This document shows, piece by piece, positions 53,020 through 60,301 of a stretch of 60,301 nucleotides of DNA. Origin of the DNA: Candidatus Sulfopaludibacter sp. SbA3 (lineage in GTDB: Bacteria; Acidobacteriota; Terriglobia; Bryobacterales; Bryobacteraceae); contig CAMDED010000029.1 in the NCBI GenBank assembly GCA_945893365.1, positions 1 through 60,301 of the forward strand, written 5' to 3'. The position numbers were made by a program, and so were the translations under genes. Positions within the stretch are counted from its first letter, which is position 1. Each line of letters starts with the position of its first letter. The notes under the pieces were generated by a model, which made no database searches, had not been told where the DNA came from, and worked only from the letters and a program-made list of their open reading frames with translations.

Positions 53020-55883
53020 GGGGCGTCCCGGCGCGAGTGGCGGGCGATCGCCGGAGTCAGACCGCCGCCAAACGCTTCGAGCTCGTGCAGCCGGCGTTCC
53101 TGCCAGATGGAGCGGCCGTTGACGAGCCGCACGTCCACCGCCGTAACCTTGTATTCCGGACAACTGGTCGCCCAGTCGGAGAACTCCGTCGTGATGACGT
53201 TCGCGCCGGTGTGCGGATGATGAAAGGTTGTATAGACCACGCCGGGCTGCATACGATCGCTGATCGCGGCGCGCAAGGCGATTTCGCCTGAACGACTGGC
53301 GAGCGAGACGAGGTCGCCGTCGCGGATGCCGCGCTGCTCCGCGTCGTGCGGGTCGATCTCGAGCACGTCTTCATCGTGCCAGACGAGGTTCCCGGTGCGC
53401 CGCGTTTGCTGGCCGACATTGTATTGCGACAGAATGCGGCCGGTCGTGAGCAATAGCGGGAAGCGCTGTCCCGTGCGCTCTTCCGTCGGCACGAAGGCCG
53501 TAAGCGCGAAATAGCCTTTGCCGCGCGCGAATTCCTCGACGTGCATCACAGGCGTGCCCTCGGGCCTTTGCGCATTGCAAGGCCATTGCAGGCTGCCGAG
53601 ACGATCGAGCTTCTCGTAGCTGACTCCGGCGAAGGTCGGCGTGAGCCGCGCGATCTCGTCCATGATTTCGCCGGGATGAGCGTAGCGCATTTCGCGATAA
53701 CCAAGCGCCTCCGCGAGCTTCATGGTCACTTGCCATTCGGCCATGCCGGCGAGGGGCTCGATGGCTTTGCGGACGCGGCCGATGCGGCGCTCGGCGTTGG
53801 TGAAGGTGCCGTCCTTCTCGAGGAACGAGGCTCCCGGCAGAAACACGTGAGCGTAACGCGCGGTCTCGGTCAGGAAAAGATCGTTGACGACGAGGCATTC
53901 CATGGCGGCCAGGCCCGCGGTTACATGCTGCGTATCGGGATCGGATTGGGCGATGTCCTCGCCCTGCACGAACAAACCCTTAAAGGTGCCGTGGACAGCG
54001 GCGTCAAGCATGTTGGGAATGCGCAAGCCCGGCTCGGAATCGAGCGGCACGGCCCAGGCGGCGGACATCAGCGCGCGAACGGCGTCGTCCGAAACGTGGC
54101 GATAGCCCGAGAATTCGTGCGGGAAGGAGCCCATGTCGCAAGCGCCCTGCACGTTGTTCTGACCTCGCAGGGGATTCACTCCGACGCCCGCGCGTCCAAG
54201 ATTGCCCGTGGCCATGGCCAGATTCGCCATGCCCATCACCATCGTTGAACCCTGGCTGTGCTCGGTCACGCCGAGCCCGTAGTAGATGGCGGCGTTGAGG
54301 CCCGTGGCGTAGAGACGCGCGGCCGCGCGCAGGGTTTCGGCCTCAACGCCGCAGAGATCGGCGACGGCTTCCGGGCTATTTGCAGGGTCGCCGATGAACG
54401 CACGCCAGCGCGCGAAGCTGCCGCCATCGCAGCGGGCGGCGACGAAGGCTTCGTTAACCAAACCTTCAGTGACGATGACATGGGCCAGCGCGTTGACGAC
54501 CGCGACATTCGTGCCGGGGCGCAATTGCAGGTGATGCTCGGCGGCGATGTGCGGAGTCTCGACCAGATCGATGCGGCGCGGATCGATGACGATCAGCTTT
54601 GCGCCTTCGCGCAGACGCTTCTTCATTGCCGAGGCGAAGACCGGGTGGGCGTCGGTGACGTTGGCGCCGATCACCAGGATGACGTCCGCCGCCTGCACGG
54701 AATCGAAATTCTGCGTGCCGGCGGATGTGCCGAACGCGGTCTTCAATCCATAGCCGGTGGGCGAGTGGCAGACGCGGGCGCAGGTATCGACGTTGTTGTT
54801 TCCGAACGCGGTCCGTACGAGCTTCTGGAGCAAATACGTTTCCTCGTTGGTGCAGCGCGAGGAAGTAATTGCGCCGATGGCTCCGCGGCCGTACCTCGCC
54901 TGGATATCGCGGAAGCGTTCGGCGACGTGGGTGATGGCCTCATCCCAACTCGCTTCGCGCCAGCGATCGGTGATGTGTTCGCGGATGAGCGGAGTCGTGA
55001 TGCGGTCCGGATGGGTGGCGTAACCCCAGGCGAAACGGCCCTTGACGCAGGAGTGGCCGTGATTGGCTTGGCCATCCTTGAACGGCGTCATACGAACGAC
55101 CCGATCGCCTTGCAGCTCGGCCTTGAACGAACAGCCGACGCCGCAGTAGGCGCAGGTGGTGAGCACGGTGCGGTCCGGCAGACCGTGCTCGATGGTGGTC
55201 TTCTCGTTCAGCGTCGCTGTCGGGCAGACCTCGACGCAGGCTCCACACGAGACGCATTCCGAGTCGAGAAAGTTCTCGTTCTGGCTGGCGGCGATCAGCG
55301 AATTCAGGCCGCGCCCGTCGATGGTGAGTGCAAACGTACCCTGCACTTCTTCGCACGCCCGGACGCACCGCGAGCATACGATGCATTTCGCGGGCTCGAA
55401 GGCGAAATACGGATTCGACAGATCGATGGCATGGGTGCGGTGACGCGCCCCATCGTAGCCGTAGCGCACTTCGCGCAAGCCCACGGTGGCGGCCATGTCC
55501 TGAAGCTCGCAGTCGCCGTTTGCCGAACAAGTGAGGCAGTCGAGAGGATGATCGGAGATGTAGAGCTCCATCACATTGCGCCGCAAGCGGCGCAGGCGAT
55601 CGGTCTGGGTGCGCACCGTCATGCCAGCGGCGACCGGCGTGGTGCAGGAGGCGGGCGTGCCTTTGCGTCCGTCGATTTCGACAAGGCAAAGGCGGCAGGA
55701 ACCAAACTCCTTGACCCGGTCGGTGGCGCACAGCTTCGGGATGTCGATGCCCGCGAGGCGCGCGGCGCGCATGACGGAAGTTCCTTCAGGAACCTCAATC
55801 TCGCGCCCATCGACGCGCAGCCGCACGGCTGAAGGGCCCTTGCCCGCGGGTGTTCCAAGATCGCGTTCTTTCAGGATTGGCAT
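53016..55883 (-). CDS. fdsA: formate dehydrogenase alpha subunit (Mo/W, NAD-linked)
   Basis: The 955-residue product oxidises formate. In order it has a [2Fe-2S] ferredoxin-like domain (Cys52, 63, 66, 80), a His/Cys cluster site HPLDCLTCSANGDC (112-125), two [4Fe-4S] sites (CIVCSRCVRAC 167-177 and CVSCGACVEVC 210-220), the CAYCGVGC site (244-251, with Cys279), and the molybdopterin catalytic region. The metal ligand is Cys372 in DTCARVCHSPTGYGL, so this is a cysteine, not selenocysteine, enzyme. Later motifs are GMANLAMATGNLGRAGVGVN and HVFLPGASFLEKDGTFTNAE. It is co-transcribed with the fused diaphorase gene upstream (13-base overlap) and fdsD downstream. Confidence 0.95.
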   Translation of the reverse strand: MPILKERDLGTPAGKGPSAVRLRVDGREIEVPEGTSVMRAARLAGIDIPKLCATDRVKEFGSCRLCLVEIDGRKGTPASCTTPVAAGMTVRTQTDRLRRLRRNVMELYISDHPLDCLTCSANGDCELQDMAATVGLREVRYGYDGARHRTHAIDLSNPYFAFEPAKCIVCSRCVRACEEVQGTFALTIDGRGLNSLIAASQNENFLDSECVSCGACVEVCPTATLNEKTTIEHGLPDRTVLTTCAYCGVGCSFKAELQGDRVVRMTPFKDGQANHGHSCVKGRFAWGYATHPDRITTPLIREHITDRWREASWDEAITHVAERFRDIQARYGRGAIGAITSSRCTNEETYLLQKLVRTAFGNNNVDTCARVCHSPTGYGLKTAFGTSAGTQNFDSVQAADVILVIGANVTDAHPVFASAMKKRLREGAKLIVIDPRRIDLVETPHIAAEHHLQLRPGTNVAVVNALAHVIVTEGLVNEAFVAARCDGGSFARWRAFIGDPANSPEAVADLCGVEAETLRAAARLYATGLNAAIYYGLGVTEHSQGSTMVMGMANLAMATGNLGRAGVGVNPLRGQNNVQGACDMGSFPHEFSGYRHVSDDAVRALMSAAWAVPLDSEPGLRIPNMLDAAVHGTFKGLFVQGEDIAQSDPDTQHVTAGLAAMECLVVNDLFLTETARYAHVFLPGASFLEKDGTFTNAERRIGRVRKAIEPLAGMAEWQVTMKLAEALGYREMRYAHPGEIMDEIARLTPTFAGVSYEKLDRLGSLQWPCNAQRPEGTPVMHVEEFARGKGYFALTAFVPTEERTGQRFPLLLTTGRILSQYNVGQQTRRTGNLVWHDEDVLEIDPHDAEQRGIRDGDLVSLASRSGEIALRAAISDRMQPGVVYTTFHHPHTGANVITTEFSDWATSCPEYKVTAVDVRLVNGRSIWQERRLHELEAFGGGLTPAIARHSRRDAP

Positions 55884-58069
55884 GGAGTGCTCACAAACGC
55901 TTCGGGCGTGCTCACAAACGCTTCGCTCTTGGCGAACTCAGGCTGCCGCGAAAAGTCTTCCGGGAAATGCCGCAGGGCGCTTTGTACGGGCAGGGGCGTC
56001 AGTCCGCCGAGCGCGCAGAGCGAGCCGTCGGTGAGCGTCTCGCAGAGGTCTTCAATGAGCGCCAAGGTCTTTTGCGGCTGAACTTGTTTCACGAGCTTGT
56101 CGATCAATTCCACGCCGCGTGTGGAGCCGATGCGGCACGGCGTGCACTTACCGCAGCTTTCAATGGCGCAAAACTCAAATGAGAAGCGCGCCTGGGCCGC
56201 CATGTCCACGCTGTCGTCGAACACCACGAGGCCGCCATGACCGAGCAAGCCGCCGACTCCGGCCAGCGCTTCGTAGTCGAGCGGGATATCGAGCAGCGCA
56301 TCGGGCAGGTAAGAGCCGAGAGGCCCTCCGGCTTGAACGGCGCGGATGGGGCGGCCGCTCGCGGTACCTCCGCCGATCTCTTCGATCACGCGGCGGACCG
56401 TCATCCCGAACGGTACTTCGACGAGGCCCCCACGCGCGATGTTGCCCGCGAGTTGTACGGCGAGGGTGCCGCGCGAACGGCCTGCTCCCAGCGCGGCGTA
56501 GTACGCGGAGCCTTTGGCCAAGACATCGGGCACGGCGGCGAGGGTCAGGACGTTGTGAACGAGAGTCGGTTTACCGAACAGACCTTCGATGGCGGGCACC
56601 GGCGGCTTCGGACGAACCTGGCCACGCTTGCCTTCGAGGCTTTCGAGGAGGGCGGTTTCTTCACCGCAAATGTAGGCTCCGGCACCGATGCGAAGCTCAA
56701 TGTCGAAGTCGCGGCCCGAGCCGCGCACGCCCGATCCAAGCATTCCGTGGGCGCGGGCGGCGGCCATTGCGTCCTTGAGCACTGCGGCGGCATCCGGATA
56801 TTCGGAGCGCAGGTAGATGAAACCTTTGTCCGCGCCGACGGCGAGTCCGGCGATCGCCATGCCTTCGATGAGGAGCAGCGGATCGCCTTCCATCAGCACG
56901 CGGTCGGCGAAGGTTCCGGAGTCGCCTTCGTCGGCGTTACAGACGATGTATTTTTGCGCGGCCGGCGTTTCGAGCACCGTGCGCCATTTGCGTCCGGCGG
57001 GGAAGCCCGCGCCGCCGCGCCCGCGCAGTCCGGAGGCTTCGATCTCCGAGACGATGGCTTCGCCGCTCATAGTCAGAGCGCGCTTGAGGCCCCTGAAACC
57101 GCCGGTGGCGCGGAAGTCTTCGACCGAGCGGGGATCGATTTCGCCACAGCGCGCGAAGGTCAGGCGCGTTTGGGCGGCAAAGAAAGGATGGGACAACGGC
57201 GCGCCGATACATTCGGCGTGATGCCCGCCGTCGAGAAGTCCGGCATCGAAGAGACCGGGTATTTCGGAAGGCCGCACGACCGCGTAGGCGACGCGTCCGG
57301 AAGGCGTTTCGACTTCCACCAGCGGTTCGAGGAAGAACGCGCCGCGCGAGCCGGTACGCTTGACGGTTACTTCGAGACCGCGTTGAGCGGCTTCTTGCGC
57401 GATGGCGCGCGCAACCTCGTCCGCCCCGAGCGATCGCGCCGTCGCATCGGCGGGCACGCAGACTGTGACGCCGCGAGCGGGGAGAGTTGGGACGCTGGCG
57501 GATTGCGCCGCGGGTTGGGCGCGGAGCGGGGTGGCGCGGAGCGAGCTCAGCAGATCGTCGAAGCGCCCGGCGTCGACGGCGCTGTGCAACTGCCCGTCCA
57601 CGAGGAGCGAGGGTCCAGTGGCGCAATTGCCGAGACAGTACACGGGTTCAAGCGTGACGGCGGCGCCGGCGGTAGTGCCGCCCATGTCGATACCGAGGGT
57701 CCGGCAGGCATGACTTTCGAGCTCCCGGGCGCCGCGCGCCTGACAGGCTTCCGCGCGGCAAAGTTTGACAATGTGGCGGCCTGGGGGCGTGCGGCGGAAA
57801 TCGGAATAGAACGTAAGGACGCCGTGCACCTCCGCACGGGAGAGATTCAGGGCGGCCGCGATAAGCGGCACGGCCGCGTCGGCAACGTAGCCGAAGGCGT
57901 CGTTGAGCGCGTGCAGAATGGGCAGGAGTGCGCCATCGAGGTGCGCCGACCCGGCGATCAAATCGCGGGCGCGCGCCTCGTTCCACGGCTCAAACGATGG
58001 AGCCTGACGAACCACAGGGGAATCCCTCCAGTTGGCGACGGGGCTCGCAATGCTCACGACCCCTTCCAC
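55871..58069 (-). CDS. fused formate dehydrogenase gamma-beta (NuoE-NuoF-like) diaphorase subunit
   Basis: The 732-residue product fuses two subunits usually encoded separately. Residues about 30-180 are a FdsG/NuoE thioredoxin-like [2Fe-2S] domain (RAEVHGVLTFYSDFRR, Cys104 and Cys109 in LCRAEAC, Cys145 and Cys149 in YCLGNCATGP). Residues about 300-700 are FdsB/NuoF: SGLRGRGGAGFPAGRKW (NADH site), YIVCNADEGDSGTFADRVLM (FMN site), GAYICGEETALLESLEGKRG and the [4Fe-4S] motif ESCGKCTPCRIG. It passes electrons from the alpha subunit to NAD+. Start is uncertain: GTG 58069 lies six bases after TATACT, and GTG 58057 and GTG 58123 are also in frame. The C-terminus bears a duplicated heptapeptide from a DNA tandem repeat. 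Confidence 0.88.
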   Translation of the reverse strand: MEGVVSIASPVANWRDSPVVRQAPSFEPWNEARARDLIAGSAHLDGALLPILHALNDAFGYVADAAVPLIAAALNLSRAEVHGVLTFYSDFRRTPPGRHIVKLCRAEACQARGARELESHACRTLGIDMGGTTAGAAVTLEPVYCLGNCATGPSLLVDGQLHSAVDAGRFDDLLSSLRATPLRAQPAAQSASVPTLPARGVTVCVPADATARSLGADEVARAIAQEAAQRGLEVTVKRTGSRGAFFLEPLVEVETPSGRVAYAVVRPSEIPGLFDAGLLDGGHHAECIGAPLSHPFFAAQTRLTFARCGEIDPRSVEDFRATGGFRGLKRALTMSGEAIVSEIEASGLRGRGGAGFPAGRKWRTVLETPAAQKYIVCNADEGDSGTFADRVLMEGDPLLLIEGMAIAGLAVGADKGFIYLRSEYPDAAAVLKDAMAAARAHGMLGSGVRGSGRDFDIELRIGAGAYICGEETALLESLEGKRGQVRPKPPVPAIEGLFGKPTLVHNVLTLAAVPDVLAKGSAYYAALGAGRSRGTLAVQLAGNIARGGLVEVPFGMTVRRVIEEIGGGTASGRPIRAVQAGGPLGSYLPDALLDIPLDYEALAGVGGLLGHGGLVVFDDSVDMAAQARFSFEFCAIESCGKCTPCRIGSTRGVELIDKLVKQVQPQKTLALIEDLCETLTDGSLCALGGLTPLPVQSALRHFPEDFSRQPEFAKSEAFVSTPEAFVSTPCQS
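55887..55925. repeat. tandem duplication of about 21 bases inside the diaphorase 3' end
   Basis: GTGCTCACAAACGCTTCG occurs at 55887-55904 and again at 55908-55925 with a period of 21 bases. On the minus strand this gives the protein repeat EAFVSTP-EAFVSTP just before the stop of the gamma-beta gene and next to the alpha subunit's start. The period is a multiple of three, so the frame is kept. Confidence 0.8.
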
Positions 58070-58075
58070 GTATTG

Positions 58076-58081
58076 AGTATA
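58076..58081 (-). promoter_or_regulatory. -10-like TATACT of the formate dehydrogenase operon
   Basis: On the minus strand TATACT ends six bases before the GTG at 58069. With no ribosome-binding site at suitable distance, a leaderless message is possible. It lies in the 56-bp gap to the divergent bacterioferritin gene. Confidence 0.35.
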
Positions 58082-58125
58082 CCGCTCGCCGCGTCGTGGA
58101 GCGATAATGGATCGGAGGCTCACGC

Positions 58126-58626
58126 ATGGATAAGACGAAGAGCATAAGACTCTTGAACGACGCCGTTGGCGACGAGTTGCAGGCCGTGCATCAATACATG
58201 TATTTTCACTTCCACTTAGACGACCAGGGCTTCGCGCCGCTCGCGCAGTTATTCAAGCGGATTGCAATCATGGAAATGGGTCATGTTGAGCAGCTCGCCG
58301 AACGGGTGCTGTTCCTGAAGGGGGACATCGAGATGGCGCCCGCCGGTCCGGTCGAGCAGATTCGTGAACCGGAGGCCATCCTCATCAAAGCTATGGCGAT
58401 GGAAGAGGATAGCGGACGTGCGTACAACAAGGCCGCCCTCGAAAGCGCGGCCAACGCCGATTCCGCCTCAAAGCAGATCTTTGAACGCCTCGTCGGCGAC
58501 GAGGAAAGTCACTTCGACCAGTTCGAAAAGCAGCGCGACAACATCAAGCGGTTCGGTCTGAGCTATCTGGCATTGCAGTCGTACGAGGGCACCGGGTCCG
58601 GAAGCGCCCCGGCTGCGGGCGAGTAG
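58126..58626 (+). CDS. bfr: bacterioferritin-like ferritin
   Basis: The 166-residue product is a four-helix-bundle ferritin of the bacterioferritin type. It has the di-iron ligands Glu17 (VGDELQAVHQYMYFHFHLDD), Glu50 and His53 (IAIMEMGHVEQLAER), a Glu in KAMAMEEDSGRAYNKA (about 93) and Glu/His in LVGDEESHFDQFEK (about 126-129). Met51 lies near the position used for haem in bacterioferritins. The final 15 residues are a Gly/Ser/Ala tail. It stores iron and detoxifies peroxide. GGAGG at 58113-58117 lies nine bases before the ATG. A catalase ghost and oxyR follow downstream, so this was an oxidative-stress neighbourhood. Confidence 0.9.
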   Translation: MDKTKSIRLLNDAVGDELQAVHQYMYFHFHLDDQGFAPLAQLFKRIAIMEMGHVEQLAERVLFLKGDIEMAPAGPVEQIREPEAILIKAMAMEEDSGRAYNKAALESAANADSASKQIFERLVGDEESHFDQFEKQRDNIKRFGLSYLALQSYEGTGSGSAPAAGE

Positions 58627-59046
58627 CGACGTCCGCAGGGGCGCTGAGACGCGGCCCTGATTGACGCCGGTTCCTATGCCTGGATCAAGGCGCGCTTGTG
58701 CCCAGAGCGGCGCGGGCGCCCGGGCCGTACGCCGGATCGACCCGGGCGAACAGGCCGAGCTGCCGCTCCACAATGGAATCGGGCACGCCGTTCATGGCTT
58801 CCGCAAAGTTGCTGAACAAGCGCACTTCCGTCCCTCGCGTCGAACAGGTTGAAGAGCGCGCGCGGCTGGCTGAAATCGCCATTGCCCGCGCGGTGATCGT
58901 AATGGGCGGCGTCGCCCGCGATCCGCAGTCATCCATACTACGTTCGGTCTCCTTTACATCTGTAACCTTGTACATCTCAAGCCTGCGGAAAGCTCGAAGA
59001 TTCACACGGACGATTATTCTTAGTGCTATGATCGTTGATTCCTATC
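58627..59046. other. intergenic region between bfr and oxyR
   Basis: It holds the catalase remnant (58685-58920, minus) and the oxyR leader. TATGAT at 59027-59032 is a possible -10 for oxyR. I see no other gene. Confidence 0.5.
58685..58920 (-). pseudogene. katA: C-terminal remnant of a haem catalase
   Basis: On the minus strand one frame encodes YDHRAGNGDFSQPRALFNLF (then DARDG), and after a frameshift at about 58822 another reads RLFSNFAEAMNGVPDSIVER, then QLGLFARVDPAYGPGARAAL and a stop. Together they are the last 78 or so residues of a clade-3-type catalase (GNDDFxQAGxLfrlm...lxxNixxaxxgVpxxIxxRqlxhFxkaDPaYGxxva). The whole haem and active-site part is absent. The gene would have been divergent from oxyR, its usual partner. 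Confidence 0.75.
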
Positions 59047-59931
59047 ATGATGACCCTTCAGGACCTTCGCTATTTTGCCGCCGTCGCCGAACAACTGCAT
59101 TTCGGCCGGGCCGCCGCGATGTGCCACGTGAGCCAGCCTACCCTGAGCGGGCAACTTCGCCGGTTGGAGGAGGATCTCGGCGTGACACTGTTCGAGCGCT
59201 CGAACAGGCACGTGGCCATCACGCCGGCCGGTGAGCGGATCCTGGAACACGCCAGAAAAGCGCTGGAGGAGGTGAGCCTGCTGGAGGCGGTGGCGCTGGC
59301 TTCCCGCGATCAACTCGCCGGGCCGCTCAGACTTGGCGTCATCCCCACTCTGGCTCCCTACCTGATCCCGCTGATCCTTGGACCGCTGCGGGAAGCCTAC
59401 CCGCAAATGACCATTGAGTTGTGGGAGGATCTTACGCATTCACTTCTGGGTCTGTTACGCACCCAGCGCCTGGACGTTGCACTCATTGCCACTGAGCCCG
59501 AAGAGGATTTGACCGCGATCCCGCTGTTTGCCGAACCCTTCCTGGCCGCGCTTTCGCCTGCGCACCGGCTGGCGGGCGCCGAGATCGTCAACGAAGCAGA
59601 CCTGGCCGGAGATGTCCTGGTTCTCGCCGACGGACACTGTATGGCGGTGCAGACGCTCAGCGCGTGCGGACGAAAGAACTCTCCGCGGGGATCGTTTCGG
59701 GCGTCCAGTCTTGAAACTCTGCTGAACCTGGTTGAAGCGGGCTACGGTAGCACGCTGATTCCCGGGTTGGCCGCGCGAGCGCTGGGGGGACGAAAGGTGA
59801 TCTTGCGTCCGCTCGCGGGAGGGTCGTCGCGCACCATCAGGCTTGCCAGCCGGCAGACTTTCCCGAGGCCGAAGGCGCTACGGGCGATCGAGGGCATCGT
59901 GCGCAGCGCGATGTCAAGCTGCCGTTTGTAA
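59047..59931 (+). CDS. oxyR: peroxide-sensing LysR-type regulator OxyR
   Basis: The 294-residue product has a LysR helix-turn-helix (LQDLRYFAAVAEQLHFGRAA, CHVSQPTLSGQLRRLEEDLG, VTLFERSNR) and a regulatory domain with GPLRLGVIPTLAPYLIPLIL. The redox pair Cys198 and Cys207 in LADGHCMAVQTLSAC has the same spacing (nine residues) as the peroxide-reactive disulphide of E. coli OxyR (Cys199/Cys208), which identifies it as OxyR rather than another LysR protein. It activates peroxide-defence genes when oxidised. ATG codons at 59047 and 59050 are both possible starts. The catalase remnant upstream suggests that its main target has been lost here; bfr nearby may still be controlled. Confidence 0.9.
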   Translation: MMTLQDLRYFAAVAEQLHFGRAAAMCHVSQPTLSGQLRRLEEDLGVTLFERSNRHVAITPAGERILEHARKALEEVSLLEAVALASRDQLAGPLRLGVIPTLAPYLIPLILGPLREAYPQMTIELWEDLTHSLLGLLRTQRLDVALIATEPEEDLTAIPLFAEPFLAALSPAHRLAGAEIVNEADLAGDVLVLADGHCMAVQTLSACGRKNSPRGSFRASSLETLLNLVEAGYGSTLIPGLAARALGGRKVILRPLAGGSSRTIRLASRQTFPRPKALRAIEGIVRSAMSSCRL

Positions 59932-59954
59932 CAACAACGTTGATACAATAAGCC

Positions 59955-60221
59955 GTGGGTACAGCGAATGAATTCCATTGGGATGACGCAAACCGAGACC
60001 ACCTTGCATCACACAACGTCGCCCCGGAGGAAGCAGAACAAGCCATTCTAGATTCCCAAGCCGTGTTGCTGGAGGTTCAAACCAACAGCGGTGAAGAACG
60101 AATCAAAGCACTGGGCATAATCGCCGCGGGCCGGATTCTCACCGTCGTCTTTACCTCTCCAGAAACTCACTCCAGTTCATGCGACTTGATCTGTGGCGGG
60201 AACGAGGCGGAATCCCCGTGA
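59955..60221 (+). CDS. BrnT-like toxin with replaced C-terminus
   Basis: Residues 1-67 match BrnT toxins: FHWDDANRDHLASHNVAPEE, AEQAIL, GEERIKALGIIAAGRILTVV and FT. After this the usual basic C-terminal strands (IRVxSARxA) are missing; instead 21 unrelated residues lead to a stop at 60221. The break coincides with the minus-strand transposase-like reading frame that begins at 60177. BrnT is a ribonuclease toxin normally followed by the BrnA antitoxin, which is not visible. TACAAT at 59944-59949 ends five bases before the GTG. The toxin is probably inactivated. Confidence 0.6.
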   Translation: MGTANEFHWDDANRDHLASHNVAPEEAEQAILDSQAVLLEVQTNSGEERIKALGIIAAGRILTVVFTSPETHSSSCDLICGGNEAESP

Positions 60222-60301
60222 GCTAGCCTGAGCCTGGAGTTTGGCCAAGTCGCGCGTTTCGCGCATCTGCTCGAACTGTTCGGCTCCACGATCCACCCAT
60301 G
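60177..60301 (-). mobile_element. C-terminal end of a transposase-like gene, cut by the window edge
   Basis: The minus strand, open to the window end, encodes WVDRGAEQFEQMRETRDLAK followed by LQAQASSRGFRLVPATDQVA and a stop. The charged helix with L-x-x-x-A-x-x-x-GF-x-LVP resembles the C-terminal tail of insertion-sequence transposases. It ends inside the damaged brnT gene, so the edge of an insertion sequence probably lies at about 60155-60176. The rest is outside the window, so family assignment is not possible. Confidence 0.4.

Noticed and set aside
54258-55832. Plus-strand frame of 524 codons opposite fdsA
   Set aside because: Shadow of the alpha subunit; no motif and no start signal.
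56237-58147. Long plus-strand frame (636 codons) opposite the diaphorase gene
   Set aside because: Shadow of the fused FdsG-FdsB gene, whose cluster and nucleotide-binding motifs are all on the minus strand.
1-60301. CRISPR arrays, rRNA, tRNA, or a replication origin
   Set aside because: No regularly spaced repeats, cloverleaf-like sequences with CCA-type ends, rRNA signatures, or DnaA-box clusters were noticed on reading; a covariance-model scan would be needed to exclude small RNAs.

Overview
The window looks like a chromosomal segment of a soil Acidobacteriota, most likely the Bryobacterales/Solibacter group. The evidence is high GC throughout, two operons pairing a planctomycete-type cytochrome c/DUF1549/LamG/DUF1553 protein with a DUF1501 protein, a large carboxypeptidase-regulatory-domain TonB-dependent receptor, many Tat-type signal peptides, and a dense scatter of gene remnants and toxin-antitoxin modules between housekeeping genes. 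No rRNA, tRNA or CRISPR array was seen. The taxonomic call is inference.

Layout. 0.1-3.6 kb: accessory patch with a transposon-accessory (DUF6788-like) remnant, a three-gene cassette of unknown function led by a TIGR04255 protein, and a mosaic of gene scraps (cytochrome c, P-type ATPase, metallophosphoesterase). 3.6-8.9 kb: exported RidA coupled to a class III aminotransferase, a methyltransferase scrap, a secreted beta-helix protein and a dienelactone hydrolase. 9.2-13.8 kb (minus): an MsrP-like molybdoenzyme with its cytochrome b, then a response regulator / histidine kinase / response regulator operon. 14.3-19.3 kb: YCII protein plus ECF42-type sigma factor, a 5'-nucleotidase divergent from a cyclophilin, and a fumarylacetoacetate hydrolase-family enzyme. 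19.3-23.5 kb: toxin-antitoxin patch (ghost higBA, vapBC-like, intact higBA), an HNH protein coupled to a zinc-ribbon membrane protein, an orphan gene, an attC-like hairpin, and a consensus promoter followed by a terminator-like hairpin.

23.6-30.7 kb: first DUF1553/DUF1501 operon with a beta-propeller gene, then mnmE. 31.9-37.3 kb: TonB receptor, a frameshifted tcmP beside an intact Gp37/Gp68 (DUF5131) gene, and a shattered DUF2442 gene. 37.4-41.3 kb (minus): a 1274-residue cyclase/ATPase with the layout of mammalian soluble adenylyl cyclase. 41.9-48.5 kb: argS, the second DUF1553/DUF1501 operon, and a decayed duplicate of its 3' end. 48.7-52.7 kb: a tightly packed GAF sensor kinase, stand-alone receiver and SIR2-like protein (the last frameshifted), which is the best candidate here for an undescribed system. 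52.8-58.1 kb (minus): a three-gene NAD-dependent formate dehydrogenase operon with fused diaphorase subunits. 58.1-60.3 kb: bacterioferritin, the ghost of a catalase gene, OxyR, and a BrnT-like toxin apparently cut by the end of an insertion sequence.

Two themes recur. Several genes have a -10-like hexamer ending only 5-9 bases before the start codon with no ribosome-binding site, suggesting leaderless transcripts. Many intergenic gaps are graveyards of identifiable gene fragments rather than random spacer.
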